This document shows positions 34,090 through 46,890 of a stretch of DNA of 64,000 bases, one piece after another. The stretch spans positions 61,670,953 through 61,734,952 of the forward strand of contig OY755239.1 in assembly GCA_963576725.1 (NCBI GenBank). Direction: 5' to 3'. The translations under genes were made by a program, and so were the position numbers. Source of the stretch: Azorinus chamasolen (Eukaryota; Mollusca; Bivalvia; Cardiida; Solecurtidae). The notes beneath the pieces were generated by a model, which saw nothing but the letters and a program-made list of their open reading frames with translations, did not search any database and was not told where the DNA came from. The number at the start of each line of letters is the position of its first letter. The first letter of the stretch is position 1.

Positions 34090-34554
34090 CTGATGTGATA
34101 TGTCAAATAGATCTTTTTTGAAGAATGAGCAGCTAATGAATAGCTTCAACATGTCTTGGATATCTGCATCGTCGACAGACTGGTCCTTTTCGCTACCTTG
34201 GCCCATGTATATCTTCATTACTTCCCATTTGTCCGATTGCCACAGTCTATGGTTGGTGTTCGATCTACATAAGTTCCCCGTCTTGTCTTGTCTGGTGTTT
34301 GCAATAATTTTGTCAAACCAAGGTGTGCAAACGTCGCAGAGTTTTGCGGTATTTGTGTGTTCAAAAATATCATTCAGAGCGTTTTCACAAGTGGCCGTAG
34401 TGCATTCATCTGATCCAAGATCCCTTATTAAAATTTGATGAAATTCAGACGCTTTACTGTCGACATATGTGCTAACTCCTTCTTCCACAAGTAGCAACCC
34501 AAGATAGGACAGGATCCACTCTTTGTGGTGTTTATCAAGTTGTAATTTCTCCAT
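34090..34554 (-). CDS. HEPN-family protein, first coding exon
   Basis: The largest credible coding segment in the window: 155 codons from ATG at 34554 to donor CAG/GTAACT at 34090/34089. The ATG lies 4 nt after an acceptor-like 'tatttatacag', so an upstream non-coding exon is likely; the frame also runs 20 residues further upstream, but there it is AT-rich intron-like. The protein starts MEKLQLDKHHKEWILSYLGL. It has a CEN...CDVCTPWFDKII cysteine-containing helix, then WQSDKWEVMKIYMGQG and DDADIQDMLKLFISCSFF, a pattern I associate with uncharacterised bivalve proteins that carry a DZIP3-like HEPN domain. The next exon (32559-32705) supplies R-x4-H. No frameshift or stop is seen, so the gene may be intact. 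Family assignment is from memory of the pattern. Confidence 0.6.
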
Positions 34555-34912
34555 ACTCCTGTATAAATATAAAATATATACAATGTAATATAAAACATAT
34601 AGATAATAAACCAATTAACATAAAACAACAGCTTTGATCATGCAAAAGTAACTACTTGCATCAAAAGAACAAGAAAGCTTCCCTATAGGGTTTGAAAGCA
34701 TATACATAATTTGGATCGATGCATGAAAGGTAAGGACAACACTTAACACTGTTTATCTTCTATCTGTGAGTATACAAATATAATAATTATATCCATGTCA
34801 TGTGTAAGTGACAGTCACATGGGAAATAATAACAACGTATAGCTAACACTAAAATTTCGCGTGTAATACATGACAAGCCATAGCCTTGTTATGCTTATGT
34901 AATATTAGTTAC

Positions 34913-35003
34913 ACGGTGTTTCGGCAGGGTGTACGGCTTAGTATGACGTTTTTGGATTCCGTATTTTTGAGCGCGAAGCGCCTTATCAACACCGTGTAAC
35001 GAA
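34913..35003. mobile_element. 91 bp MITE, GTTACACGGTGTT ends
   Basis: Exact 13 bp inverted ends, GTTACACGGTGTT and AACACCGTGTAAC, with 'ggcagggtgtacgg' inside. That phrase also follows 'gttacacgg' at 16914 and 20421, linking it to those repeats. Confidence 0.6.
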
Positions 35004-35086
35004 TATATTTCCAGTCTAGGTCCGTTACATGAAATAATACATGCTTAATCTAACGAAATTCTGTAGATTTAATCCCTAAAACTTTT

Positions 35087-35200
35087 TGTTTACTTACAGC
35101 GCGTGCGATTTGGCACAACTGTCATTAAAGCCCTGACTCAAAAATGACGTCTGACGTCACTCAAACTAACGCGCTGATTTGCACGCGCTGTAAGTAAACA
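35087..35200. mobile_element. 114 bp foldback MITE with 20 bp ends
   Basis: The ends are TGTTTACTTACAGCGCGTGC and its exact reverse complement. A CRE-like TGACGTC lies in the loop. Confidence 0.7.
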
Positions 35201-36445
35201 TGTGTTTGGGTAATTTGGAAAACAAAAAAAGCAAGATACAAACATATAATTGATAATAAGTTGTTTTCATCCCTGTGTGTAGATGCTAGACAGTTTTTAT
35301 GGCGTTCGGAACGCCATATACTAGTCGGTCTCTTTACGGCAAAGAGTTCACTTGTCTAGTGAACATGCGCAAGACAAACTAGATTTCTTCAAGTCTGCAC
35401 TAGTTTGGTTGTAAAATGTTCATGCATTTATTTACTCTTCATGTATTTAATAATAACTCGCTGTGTGAGATAATTACTACTAATCTACACAAAGATAAAC
35501 TTTTTAAAAGTCTTGAATTTTAATAAACTCCAAGTACGTCGATGCTCCAGAGTGGGCCCTGTACTTTAATCGGAAGAAGAAGAAGAAGACGCGAACGAAT
35601 AAATTTACCGTAGTTTTCGCAACACCTTGGCGTTCTAAAGCAGAAGAAATATAGCCGAGGTTTCCGATTGCATTTTTATACACATTCTGATTAGCATATA
35701 GACCTACATCTTCAGCCAATCAAACTGCCTTTTGAATTCGGTCATTTCCGTTTGACCCGTACTCAAAATTAGGAAGTTTCATAAAGGACACGGTCAAAGC
35801 AATCTAAAATAATCAACCAATGAAATTCGGAATTCCCATATACACATTTATCACGCATCGAACAGCGTGTTTTGACTATGGCACACAACCTCAACACAAG
35901 TCTAAGTCTTACAAGAAGTAAAACCGTAAAAACACGGGGTTCTATCGGCTTATCAAAGTAAGTATTATCCATAGAAGGTTTTCAACACATATTCAATCAA
36001 ATTATAATCCAGTGTCAATAACAACTGTGAAAATAAGAGTCTCTTCTATGTATCGTGTAACCGCCGAGTCGCCGACACTGTTTTTTGCTCAAGACAAACG
36101 TCGTGTCGTGTAAAAGCGAAAGTAGGTAGCAATTTGTTGAAATGTCTTTCCCAGCTTACAACTCTACTTCTTACTGTAGTTCTGAATTTGAGTTTCATCA
36201 GGTTCCAAACAACTACCGTAATTGTATGTACATGTATGGATCTACTTAGTAATTAAAAATAAAAACAGTCTACCTTCAAATTTGTAAGCAGACTACATTT
36301 ATTCAAAATAAACGAGTGCTGAATATTGAAAAATAAATGCTATGTGTAAGAATTAGTTGAACAAAAAATGTAGGATTATAGGTAGCCTTTGTATCATTTT
36401 GATATTGTGCTTCAGTTTTTGCCTCAGCTTTGGACATGGAAACAT
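35201..36445. other. unassigned sequence
   Basis: An open minus-strand frame near 35590-35716 ends at a weak donor but lacks an acceptor. Nothing else seen. Confidence 0.3.
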
Positions 36446-36800
36446 TAATTGACCCTTTACTTCATGAATATTCATATAAGAAATAATGACATCATGAATA
36501 TAATTAAGATATTCTTTTGCCATAGTAGAAACTAGAAGCATGTCTATATATAAACAGCAGATCATGAGATGGCTCCTTTTGTTTCAGTCTGTCATATTTT
36601 TATGCCCCAATCAAGGGCGGGGGGGGGGGGGGGGCTGACTTTGTTGGTTTGTTGGCTTGGCTCAAACTTTAATGTTGGCAATAACTTTGTAGCCATTGCA
36701 CATACACACTTCAAACCTGGCATGTCTATGCAACTTACAGAGGCGAACATTTTTATATATATATTTTTTTTTTTTGGGGGGGGGGGTGAGAGGAGTTTTT
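36446..36800. mobile_element. MITE left half and poly-G/poly-T hairpin ends
   Basis: 36446-36575 is the left half of the CAGATC MITE ('accctttacttcatgaatat' to 'agatcatgagatggctcc'). 36598-36640 ('tatgccccaatcaagggcgg') and 36755-36790 carry poly-G runs like the pearl-type end at 22.1 kb. Confidence 0.45.
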
Positions 36801-38640
36801 TTTTTATTAAAATCAAGGTTATATTACAGTTAAATGTCAATCAAGGGAATAGTGTTTCATTAAAATGTGTTGTTACTAATACTGTTATCAATTCCAAGAG
36901 GTTATTGTTATCAACGTGTACATCAATTTTCCCCCTTACACATAACATCCATATCAAACCCGAACGCCATTATGGCCATTCAGGCCTTTGTTTATGAATT
37001 AATTTCGTTTATTTCATAGGAAATAACCGCCTTATCAACACAGAAATTCAGTTTGTTTACGCGAATCGATGATGAAACAAAACCGATCAGTCACGTGACA
37101 AACTTGATTCCCGTACACCTCGGATCAAACGGGGTGTACGGTTTCTTACACCCTGTTCACGTGGACGGTTTTAGCCAATCGCATTCCTATAATATACGAT
37201 GACTGGAATAATGTAATGTATGCTTATGTATTGGCAGCGATGCAACACTAGATAAATATCCGCACATTGACCGTTAAAAAAATGACAAAATGCAGAAAAG
37301 CAAATCGTTCAGAGAAAACGTCTTTTTTTCTGAAATAAACATATCATGGTCTCACATATGGAAGTAAATAAGTACCATTGACCATTGCAAGACTGTACTT
37401 CTTACTCCACCCTGTTTTTATTTTTGTATCGGGTATCTATCATCCCTTTTTACATATGAATGTGTATGTTTGAGGTATCTTTATTTGCTGTTACTCAATG
37501 CTTGTGGAGTTCCTTTATATTTATCATCATCTGTCATTCATTGTCACAGTGCCATAAACATCAACTTATATCAAAGCTATCAAATTAAGTGACACAGTGC
37601 CCTAGACCCAGCCAAGCCGATAAATACTTTTCAGAAATGTGTTTTGTGACACTACCTTTTCTTTTGTGTTTAATGAGTTTGACTGTTTTGGTTTAGCAAC
37701 GCTGCGAACTGTCGGTGTTGAGCAGGCATGGAATGGTTCTATGAATGTTGAGTGTGTATGTATATATGTGCGCGCACTTCGTTTATGCTTCTGGTTTTAC
37801 TGTACACTTTCGTGTGGCACCTCCTGCCTGACGTTTGTTCTATTTTTTCAGCGGCTAGCTGTCTATTTTAACTTTTGTTCTAGTTTTCCACCAATGAGAA
37901 ACTATGTTACATTGTAATTTGCATATGACCTACGAGTATTTAGTAGTAAACTGTATTTTCATTAGTGAATCCCTTGACTAGCATACAACCTTTTTATATA
38001 CCTCTATACCTCTACACATTGTCAAACTGTACTTGGGCTCATAGACGTAGGTTGAAGTTGCTAACTTTATATATCGTTTTAAAAATACATGTAGATTCAG
38101 TTAATGATGGCATTAATGATGATGCACACACGTCGATTAAAGCGTTGATCTAGGCTAAATAAATACCGTTCTTCAAGGAATTACAGACTCTGCACAAACT
38201 AAACTTTATGCTTTAAAGTGTATTAAATTTCTTATCTTCATATCAATAAAAATATAAGCGCTTTCATGTACATTTTATAATAGGTAAACTAAAGAACTAA
38301 CTTGAGATAGTTTTAAAACATTACTTTGACATCGTACATTTTAAAAGTGATTTCCTATAAAAGAAACTTGAAATTTTTCAATAGCTGCTTCTTCTACTCA
38401 ACGTCATTTTTATTGCATGCTTCTCGTATAATAACAAGCAACTTCATAGATCTAGTTCTCTGTACTAGAAGAATCTCCAAACATTGAAATAAATATTGCA
38501 GAGGTTGTTTTGTACATTGTGTCAATATTTGAATGCCGCTGAATATCTTTTTTAAAAGATATTTCTTGTTTAAATTCATTATCAGTCGAGGACAAAGCCC
38601 CTGGGTGCGTTAACTTAAAACACCTAACAACAACAAATAA
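36801..38640. other. unassigned; possible retroelement tail at 37720-37900
   Basis: 37775-37830 ('gtttatgcttctggttttac', 'gtgtggcacctcctgcctg') resembles a Penelope-type tail. Otherwise I see no gene. Confidence 0.3.
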
Positions 38641-38654
38641 AAACGAGACCAAAC

Positions 38655-39271
<617 letters not shown>

Positions 39272-39472
39272 ATACTCATCTTTAGGGCATTGTGGACACT
39301 ACCTCTCAAAACCTACATAATGGACACTATGTTAAATAATAGACCTATCCGGATTTCGAAGACATTATATGATATTAGCTGGTGCTAAATTTACCTAGAA
39401 ATACCAAATGCTTTAATGCAGGCTTATATAGTAAAAGTAGCGTAACCAGCGTTCTGGACACAATATTTACAT

Positions 39473-39615
39473 TGTGGACACCGTGTGTGTACCTGTTCAG
39501 TATCAATAATCGGTGTGGACACATCTAGTGTGTATATCAATAACTAATAGCATTAGTGGACACCGTGTGTGTGCTTATCAGTTACTAATATATCGTGGAT
39601 ACATGTGGCTAAACA
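39473..39615 (+). repeat. degenerate ~40 bp minisatellite (gtggacaccgtgtgtgt)
   Basis: 'gtggacac' recurs at about 39475, 39513, 39555 and (diverged) 39595, each followed by 'a.cagt.a.taa.'. Single copies of 'tggacac' extend back to 39290. Confidence 0.5.
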
Positions 39616-39666
39616 ATTATGGAGTGTCTACAATGTTTAGGGAGCTATACCTCGCTAGATTATATA

Positions 39667-39760
39667 CAGTGAACCCTCATTACAACGGAGGTGTTTGTTT
39701 CTAGAGAATGTGCTGGTATAACGTGTTTGCCGTTATAACGAGTTTAAATATGAAAGGAAC
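39667..39760 (+). mobile_element. solo end of a pogo/Tigger-like element
   Basis: 'tacagtgaaccctcattacaacgg' (split: TACAGTGAACCCTC, ATTACAACGG) and 'gccgttataacgag' resemble pogo/Tigger ends. No second end found. Confidence 0.3.
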
Positions 39761-39799
39761 CATACGGCCAGTTTTAAACAAATACCAATAGGTGGACGC

Positions 39800-39872
39800 T
39801 TAATGCAGAACACAAGAAGTGCAAAAAACCCTCCCAAAGGGATTTTTTTGCATTTCGTGTGTTCTGCATTAA
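39800..39872. mobile_element. 73 bp TTAA foldback
   Basis: TTAATGCAGAACAC at the left and GTGTTCTGCATTAA at the right, with an inner stem TGCAAAAA. TTAA at both edges. Confidence 0.6.
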
Positions 39873-39879
39873 GGTGTCA

Positions 39880-40915
39880 CCTGTCTTATTGGCACTGCAC
39901 CTCATATTTAGTGGTTGTTTCAAAGACTTAGCGCATGTGAGCGTTTGCGTAGCGTATAAATCACCAGGAATACTTCAGATACGTCGTTCGTCAGACTAAC
40001 GTTACAAATAAGTTACTGATATATCCATATGATAGCTTTACTGGCCACCTTCACGCCACAATATGTAAAGCGTATTTGACTTTTACGACACTATAGCGTA
40101 TTCAACGTGTGTATAGCGCATGGTGAGCATGTGCGTAATATATAATTCATACGCTCGTATACGCAGATTGTTTTTAACATGATCAAACATTTTTCCGATC
40201 TCTGTGTATGAGAACGTACACCGATGTATGGCAGCGTACTTGAATGAGCATAGGCCAAGGTCAGACTGCTTGGAAGGATACATGACAATCTGCAGTGATA
40301 AAACAACAGGCCCCAGATAAAATGCCGTGTAACTCGGCTGCTTATTCGGATCAAAGCTGTTTAAAAATCGTTTACCGGTTTAACCAAAGATTGATCGAGT
40401 GTGTTCAGTCTTAAATGGCAGTAGAAACATATTGCACAAAATGGCCAGACAGTTAAAGTGTTCAAGAGTTTATATTGTGTAAAATATTATATAATACTTC
40501 ACAATAGATGTAATCGGGTTTGACTTTCATATTCTAGATCTTTTCATGCAGGTTTGCATTATCATTTTATTTCTTCGATTAAACATTTTCAATTGTTTGA
40601 AAAATCTGGGAGGGGAATTTTGCAGATAATAAGGGAAAATATAAGTAAATATGTTTCAGAAATGGACTTGGGTCGAACGTTGACCCAAAACTTACCTAAA
40701 GGCACCACTGAAACACTATCTAAACAATTGTGACGTTTGACAAATTCGTATGTTACTCAATGTAACAATAAATGTAATACGTTTGCATGCTGGCCAAATC
40801 GATTGTACTATTTGTATTTAGTAACTTGGGCGGAAACAATTATCAATAGTAAAATCGCAACCGATTTCTAACACTTGTCACGCACGATAGTATCGTGAAA
40901 CAATTTCAATGGCAA
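39880..40915. other. unassigned sequence
   Basis: 39930-40290 repeats 'agcgta' and 'gcgcat' loosely. No gene seen. Confidence 0.3.
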
Positions 40916-40919
40916 TTCC

Positions 40920-41530
40920 AAGCTCTCATGGGAAGGACAAATTGATAGACATATGTAAAGGATTCACACTCCCCAATGTTAAGATGAGCATACGCACCAC
41001 ATCTGGTGTCCTTAAGTAATATATCATAGGCGCCATGTCCCAGGCAAGGCTTTTTGATAGCTGAGCTCAAAGATCAAGGTCACAACTCACTGGAAAGGAT
41101 ATGTGACACTCCAAAATGATAGGAAGTACGCATACATCAAATCTTGTATTCCTAAGTGACTTGACATACTGCCGTTATATATATACGCGCGTACTCTGGA
41201 CCGAAAAGTTACAAAAATGGGGTCAAGTTCTGCGGTCAAGGACTAAAAGACTTAAATGTATGACACTCTGCTATGTACACCAAATTAGATATTACTAATG
41301 GTCAAAGCATAAGTCACATGTCTCAGGCAACTTTTAACCCATAGTGAGCAGAAACGGCGTTAATTAACACAAACACACACAACTTTTTAACCGACATCAA
41401 ATGTCTAGGTCAAGGGCACAGGCAACTAGAAATAATATGCAACATTCGGCATTAGGACGACGAAGCCACGCACTGTGTATGATGTTCTTGAGGTCCAATC
41501 TCTAGATCAACGTCTTAGGTACCAATAAAA
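40920..41530 (+). repeat. degenerate ~130 bp tandem repeat
   Basis: 'ggat..g.cactcc..aatg.taag..gagcatacgca' is recognisable at 40960, 41100 and (weakly) 41260, with 'caaggtcacaa'-like text between. Probably the eroded core of another pearl-type element. Confidence 0.4.
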
Positions 41531-42833
41531 CTCAATACCTGTTTGGAGTACAAACAATGCTATCCACTGAAAAAGAACACATTTCTAGTTTAAAAGAATT
41601 AGCATTATGAAGAATATCTTCTCACATACTATATTCCTGTAACACACACATTTCTTTTGGTAAATTAACTGGTCAACATTTGTGTAGGGTTCATTTTGGT
41701 CATTAAAATGAGTTTGAAGAATTGACTTCTTGTCGATTACTAGTACATGTCGTATATCAATTAAGTTTCACGAGTTGGTCGTTTAATTTGTTTGACTAAA
41801 AGCCATTGATAATATGTTAAAAGAGGAGGTCCCTACTATTATCGCATATTTTCAATAATATCATAAAACTTGGTATTTGTTATGCTCTATCATTATTATG
41901 AAGGTTCCCAATTTGAACCTATATCGAAAAATGCCCATGTGATACAAATAAACCGATTTCATCAATAACTGATAATTTTTGTTCTACAACACAATATTAT
42001 CGGCCTTTTCCGTAAATTCTTCCGCGTTTTGCCGATGATCACCCGATCCCTCCATTGTTTACGTAATAGACTTTCTCGGAAGTGGTCGGAGAATCGCGAA
42101 TAGGGCGAACAGTTACGAAACTAAAACTCAACCCGAATAAAACTGAAACATCGGTGAGTAAAACCGGGATCGGCGATATCAAACACATGGGTGTTTTGTC
42201 AATATAAACGGTAATTGGATGGGGCTTTTTGTGATAAACTACTTTTCAGCATATAAACAAATGAGTTTTGTATATTTTAAGTGTTCATGAAACGGGTCAA
42301 ATGTAGGGACATCCCCTTTAATTAACCATTGGCTGTAATATCGACACAAACTAGAGTTGCAACAATTCTAAAGATCCCAACATATGTACATATCCCACAA
42401 GCAGAATGGGAAATTGTATAGAGCTGAACAGTTACCATCTATCATTATTTTGAAAGCCCTCTTAAAATTTTATATATATATATATATAATAAAATTATAT
42501 ATATTTATATACCACGCATGTATTATTGTTGATAAATACATGTACAAATACATGGCTTTTTCAGTTAGAGGAGAAAAAGGCCGGGTCTATCATTCTAGGG
42601 AACATTTACAACGGCATTTAAGCAAAGGGAAATACATTTTCAAATACTTTTTTAATTTTTAGGGGAAAACTGCACTAGTTATACAAGCGGCCACTGTTAT
42701 AGAATGAAAAAAAGTGAAATTAACTTTTTTCAAATTCTAAAATTGCAATTGCGTTGCTTCAGGCTTCAAATTTTGATTTATTCGAAGTCATTGCATAATC
42801 CACGGCTACGTCATGAATGCACATTGTAAATAC
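41531..42833. other. unassigned AT-rich sequence
   Basis: Contains a (TA)n run at 42470-42490; no gene seen. Confidence 0.3.
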
Positions 42834-42968
42834 TCAGGGAGCCAGTAGTGCCTACCGTGCACCCCCTAGACTTTTTTCATGGGTACCAAAATGTTCAGAA
42901 AAGTGTCCTGAATCAGAATCGCGAATGTACTCAAACTTAAATTCTTTTAGGTTATGTGTATTTTAACC

Positions 42969-42983
42969 GTTTCCATGGCAACC
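42969..42983 (+). promoter_or_regulatory. RFX X-box-like site, first of ten
   Basis: GTTTCCATGGCAACC fits the palindromic RFX consensus GTTNCCATGGNAAC. The same block recurs once per subrepeat in both arms. Sequence match only; binding is not shown. Confidence 0.45.
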
Positions 42984-43126
42984 CTCCCCCCAGTTTTCGT
43001 AATGATGACCCATACCTACAAATTCGCCCATATCACAGCCAGTTTATGTCCTAAAGCTATAAAACTGGTACCAAATGGAAGATAAGACATTGTGCTTTTA
43101 TTTCTAACTTTTTTTTAAATTACCTT

Positions 43127-43134
43127 ATTTGCAT
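43127..43134 (-). promoter_or_regulatory. POU octamer-like site, first of ten
   Basis: ATTTGCAT (ATGCAAAT on the minus strand), followed by the near-palindrome TCATGAATATTAA. Also at 43482, 44220 and 44584; the third subrepeat has ATTTGTAT. All five right-arm copies are perfect. Confidence 0.4.
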
Positions 43135-45660
43135 ACTCATGAATATTAACGAAAACATTAAAATTAGTAAAAGAAGTATAGAAATAACGTAAACGTTTCA
43201 TTTTTTTATCCTACAAATATCAGAAAATAACTTCAAATGCAGTTTAACATGATGACAACCCCCAAGGAAAAACATATCCAATTTGAGGACCATAGCATTA
43301 ATTTTAAGCACCATTTTCACCGTTTCCATGGCAACACCCTAGTTTTCGTAATGATGGTCCGTACTTGCAAAATCGTCCATACTCGTATCACAGTTAGTTT
43401 TTGTCCAAAACCAATAAAACTGGTACCAAATTGGAGATAGGACATTGTGCTTTTATTCCCAGTTTTTTTTTAAATTACCTTATTTGCATACTCATGAATA
43501 TTAATGAGAACATTAAAAATAGTAAAAACAATATAGAAATAACGTAAATAATGTAAACTATTCATTTTTTATCCTACAAATATCAGAACACAATTTCAAA
43601 TGCAGTTTAACCTAATGACAAAATCCTCAGAAAACAAAATATCAAATTTGAGGACCAAAAATTTAACTCTAAGTAACTTTTTAACTGTTTCCATAGTAAC
43701 CATTCATTTCACTCTTTTCACACAGTTTTGTTAGTCGACACCTACCTGCAAAAATCTTCCATATAACAGGAAGTATTTGTGCTAACTGCATAAAACTGGT
43801 ACCAAATTAAAGCTAAGACAGTGTGCTCTGGTTTAAAAGCTATAATTAGGAATTACCTTATTTGTATACACATGAATATTAATGAGAATAATTAAAAAAT
43901 AGCAAAAAATACAGAAATAACGTAAACCTCTCAATTTTTATCCTACCGATATTAGAAAACAACTTCAAATGTAGTTTAAAATGATGACAAAATACTCAGA
44001 AAGCTAATCATCTTAATTGATACCCAAACAATGAACTGTAAGTAAGATTATAACGGTTTCCATGGTAACCGATCCTTTCACAAAGTTTGGAAATTTGACA
44101 TCCAACTGTAATACTCCGCTAGATCTCGGTTACTTTTGATGAATCATGAAATCAATTGTTACAAACATAGATATGAGGCATTGCTTTAATAGTAAATATT
44201 ACTTTTCTGATATAAACTAATTTGCATATGTATGAATATTTATGAGAACTGTCATAGATGTTGAAATTTCGACAGACACCAGTCTTTCTCTTATAAAGCA
44301 AACAAATATGGAAAATGGTAAGCTAAAGTTTACTATGATCACTGAATATCACCTAGATTATTAGATAAATAAATTTGGGACACATTATATAGCACTGATG
44401 GTGATATATCTGTTTCCTAGGCAACCATTCTAACCTCATTGTTCATATTACAGAGTGTTTACATACATGCAACATACAAAGATATTGCTGCCTTCTTGGG
44501 CGATAATTATAAATGATATAAACATATACCCGGTAGTTGATGTATGAATCTTAATGTTTGGTTCACTTTATGCAAATTACCTTATTTGCATCCTCATGAA
44601 TATTAATTAGTGATAAGAAAACAAAGAGAAACAATATTGAAAATAACATGTTTCGCAGTATGCCGAGCACAGCATTACACCATTCTCCCAATATAGCTTG
44701 CAATGATAAATGTACCTGTTGGTGATAAATAAATGAATTTCAATTCTAAAACTGTCTAAAAGATGTTAAAGGGCATGTATACATCTAGTAAAGGGTTAAT
44801 CCCACTCTCTGCTTTAAAACACCTTTACAGAAAGCTTCTTTGAGTATGCCGACTCAACATAAATAGATGAATGATATCTCACTTAACCCTTTACCAGCTG
44901 AATATTCATGTTAGAAATAATGACATCATGGGTATTTATCAGCTAATTTATAAATTGAAGGTCTGACTCTCAGAACATACCTTAATTAGAGGCTAAAATG
45001 GAACAGTTTATATTTAATCTTCTCAGGTAATACTCTGATAAGAGCTAGGTCAAGATGAAGCTGTTGAATGTCTGTGGAGCATACCCTTATTACAGGCCAT
45101 AATGTAATCATATCTGTTGATTGGCTGTCAGTTACATGTTGGCAACCATTCTTCTCTAAAACAAGGGGAATGTCTGGGTCGGGAAAGAGATCTCTTCCAA
45201 AGTATCAACTGGTAAATAACTCTTCATATGTGCTGTATTAAGCAGGCCCCTACAAGGGGTAATGTTCCCATATCAGTGTCACAATTTTCCTTTTGCTTTA
45301 AAAACTGTGATCCCAGATTCGGTTAACATTATTGGCATTATTATACAAAATATCCAAGACTGCGGACTTCTACCATTTTTATATACATATATCAATTCAA
45401 AATGCACACAATTCAGCAATAAAATGTATTATCACTATACAAATCACTCAAATACTAATTCACTTCTATGATACTATTACTGTATATTGTCTTTATCACC
45501 TTACACCTGAAATATATGTCTCTATATACTCTGTCACTTCTTTGATACTGTACCGTGTACTACTACCTTTAACACTTCATATATTGTTAGTACACCAATA
45601 TTACACTACTAGAACACAGCTATAATATTTAGACACACAATACTAATTAATACAACAACA

Positions 45661-45912
45661 TTCCACACAGGAATTATATAACACACAGACCAATGTTTAT
45701 CTCCATTCCACACAGGAATATGCTATGCCACATAGGCAAATGTCTTCATTTTCCACACAGGAAAAGTTCAATGACATGTTTCACACAGGCAATTTTCAAC
45801 TCCCCACACAGATAAAGTTAATGTTTTCATACAGGCAGCTTCCAACTTCCCACACAGAAAAGTAAAATAGCATGTATTTACGTTATCAACGTATATATTT
45901 TCCACACAGGAA
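45661..45912 (+). repeat. ~24 bp minisatellite with CCACACAGGAA core
   Basis: Core occurrences start near 45661, 45681, 45706, 45727, 45751, 45778, 45802, 45825, 45847 and 45898, spaced 20-27 bp with one gap of two units. Some copies are the inverted motif TTCCACACAGGAA. Spacers vary. Confidence 0.65.
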
Positions 45913-46168
45913 CCAGAATACAGACAATTTAACCCACTCAGAATATCTGTACTTCTAACTGTATATGTGTATCTAGTCTGATATACTATTGGTAGTCTAA
46001 CAGCTCTGGCGTAGTTAACTTGAACACTACTGGTTTACACAGACACAAATGACGTCGACGGACATGGTATCATGGACAGACATAAGGGACGTAGGTATGC
46101 CAAGCACAAGACCGACCAACTCGACCAATATAGCCACCTACAACATAAGAAATTACGGACACTAACTA

Positions 46169-46530
46169 CAGTGCTCCCTCTCTACAACGACACCCTTTGG
46201 GATACGACGATTGTATGTGTTGTTCAGAGGGAGTTGTTATAGGGAGGGAAAATCAAACATAATTAGCTTGTTTGCAGATCCCCAGATAAAGTGTATTTCG
46301 AGAACTAAAACCGTTATGCCTCAATCAAACCCTATGGTTTGACCACTCTTTAGAATCGTTACAAAGTGACGATTCTAAAGAGTGGTCACAACATAGGGTT
46401 TGATGGAGGCATAAAGAAAATATGATGGAAAAAAATTGTTTCTGGAGCCTTGTTGTTTCGGAAACAGTGACATGTGTTGTTGTAAGGAGGGAGTCGTTAT
46501 TGAGAGGGCCGTTGTAGGGAGGGAGCACTG
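46169..46530. mobile_element. 362 bp pogo/Tigger-type MITE
   Basis: Ends CAGTGCTCCCTCTCTACAAC and, at the right, GTTGTAGGGAGGGAGCACTG; TA flanks each side. A strong inner hairpin at 46318-46413 (GCCTCAATCAAACCCTATG mirrored by CATAGGGTTTGATGGAGGC). It is nested in the loop of the large inverted element, so it is younger. Confidence 0.75.
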
Positions 46531-46890
46531 TACACTATCCAGAAATTAAAAGTACATGTATATCTAAAACAGACAGAAACAAATCCACGCGAAGTAAAAA
46601 TACACTGAACCCTACTGTAACTACGGGACGGGACTGGGAAAACTTACATTGTTTCCAAGTTCTTTATACAAGAGCTCCAATTTCTAAATTTTCTGTCTCA
46701 TACATGTGCACAGCTAGGCTGTCTTAAGGCAAGTGACCACGCTTCCACCTACTACACACCAATCTAACACTGAGCCTCACTTCTACATGTACTTTACCTG
46801 TACAACCAGTCACATTTGACTAGGTTTGAACTACAGGAGTAAACACACAACTGGACTGTGTTTATCCATCTACAACTAGCCTACAGTAAC

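Larger units (their letters stand above)
42834..44760 (+). repeat. left inverted arm with five ~360 bp subrepeats
   Basis: The X-box-like block starts at 42969, 43322, 43687, 44056 and 44412 (spacings 353, 365, 369, 356). The outer subrepeats are most alike and the inner ones most diverged. Other shared blocks: 'ataaaactggtaccaaat', 'tatcctacaaatatcagaa', 'tttgaggacca'. Confidence 0.8.

Noticed and set aside
35504..35719. Minus-strand exon reading NVYKNAIGNLGYISSALERQ
   Set aside because: It ends at a weak donor but has stops or no pyrimidine tract at any usable acceptor.
45661..45912. CRISPR-like array
   Set aside because: The repeat core is only ~11 bp and degenerate with ~13 bp spacers, in a eukaryotic context with no cas genes; it is a minisatellite.
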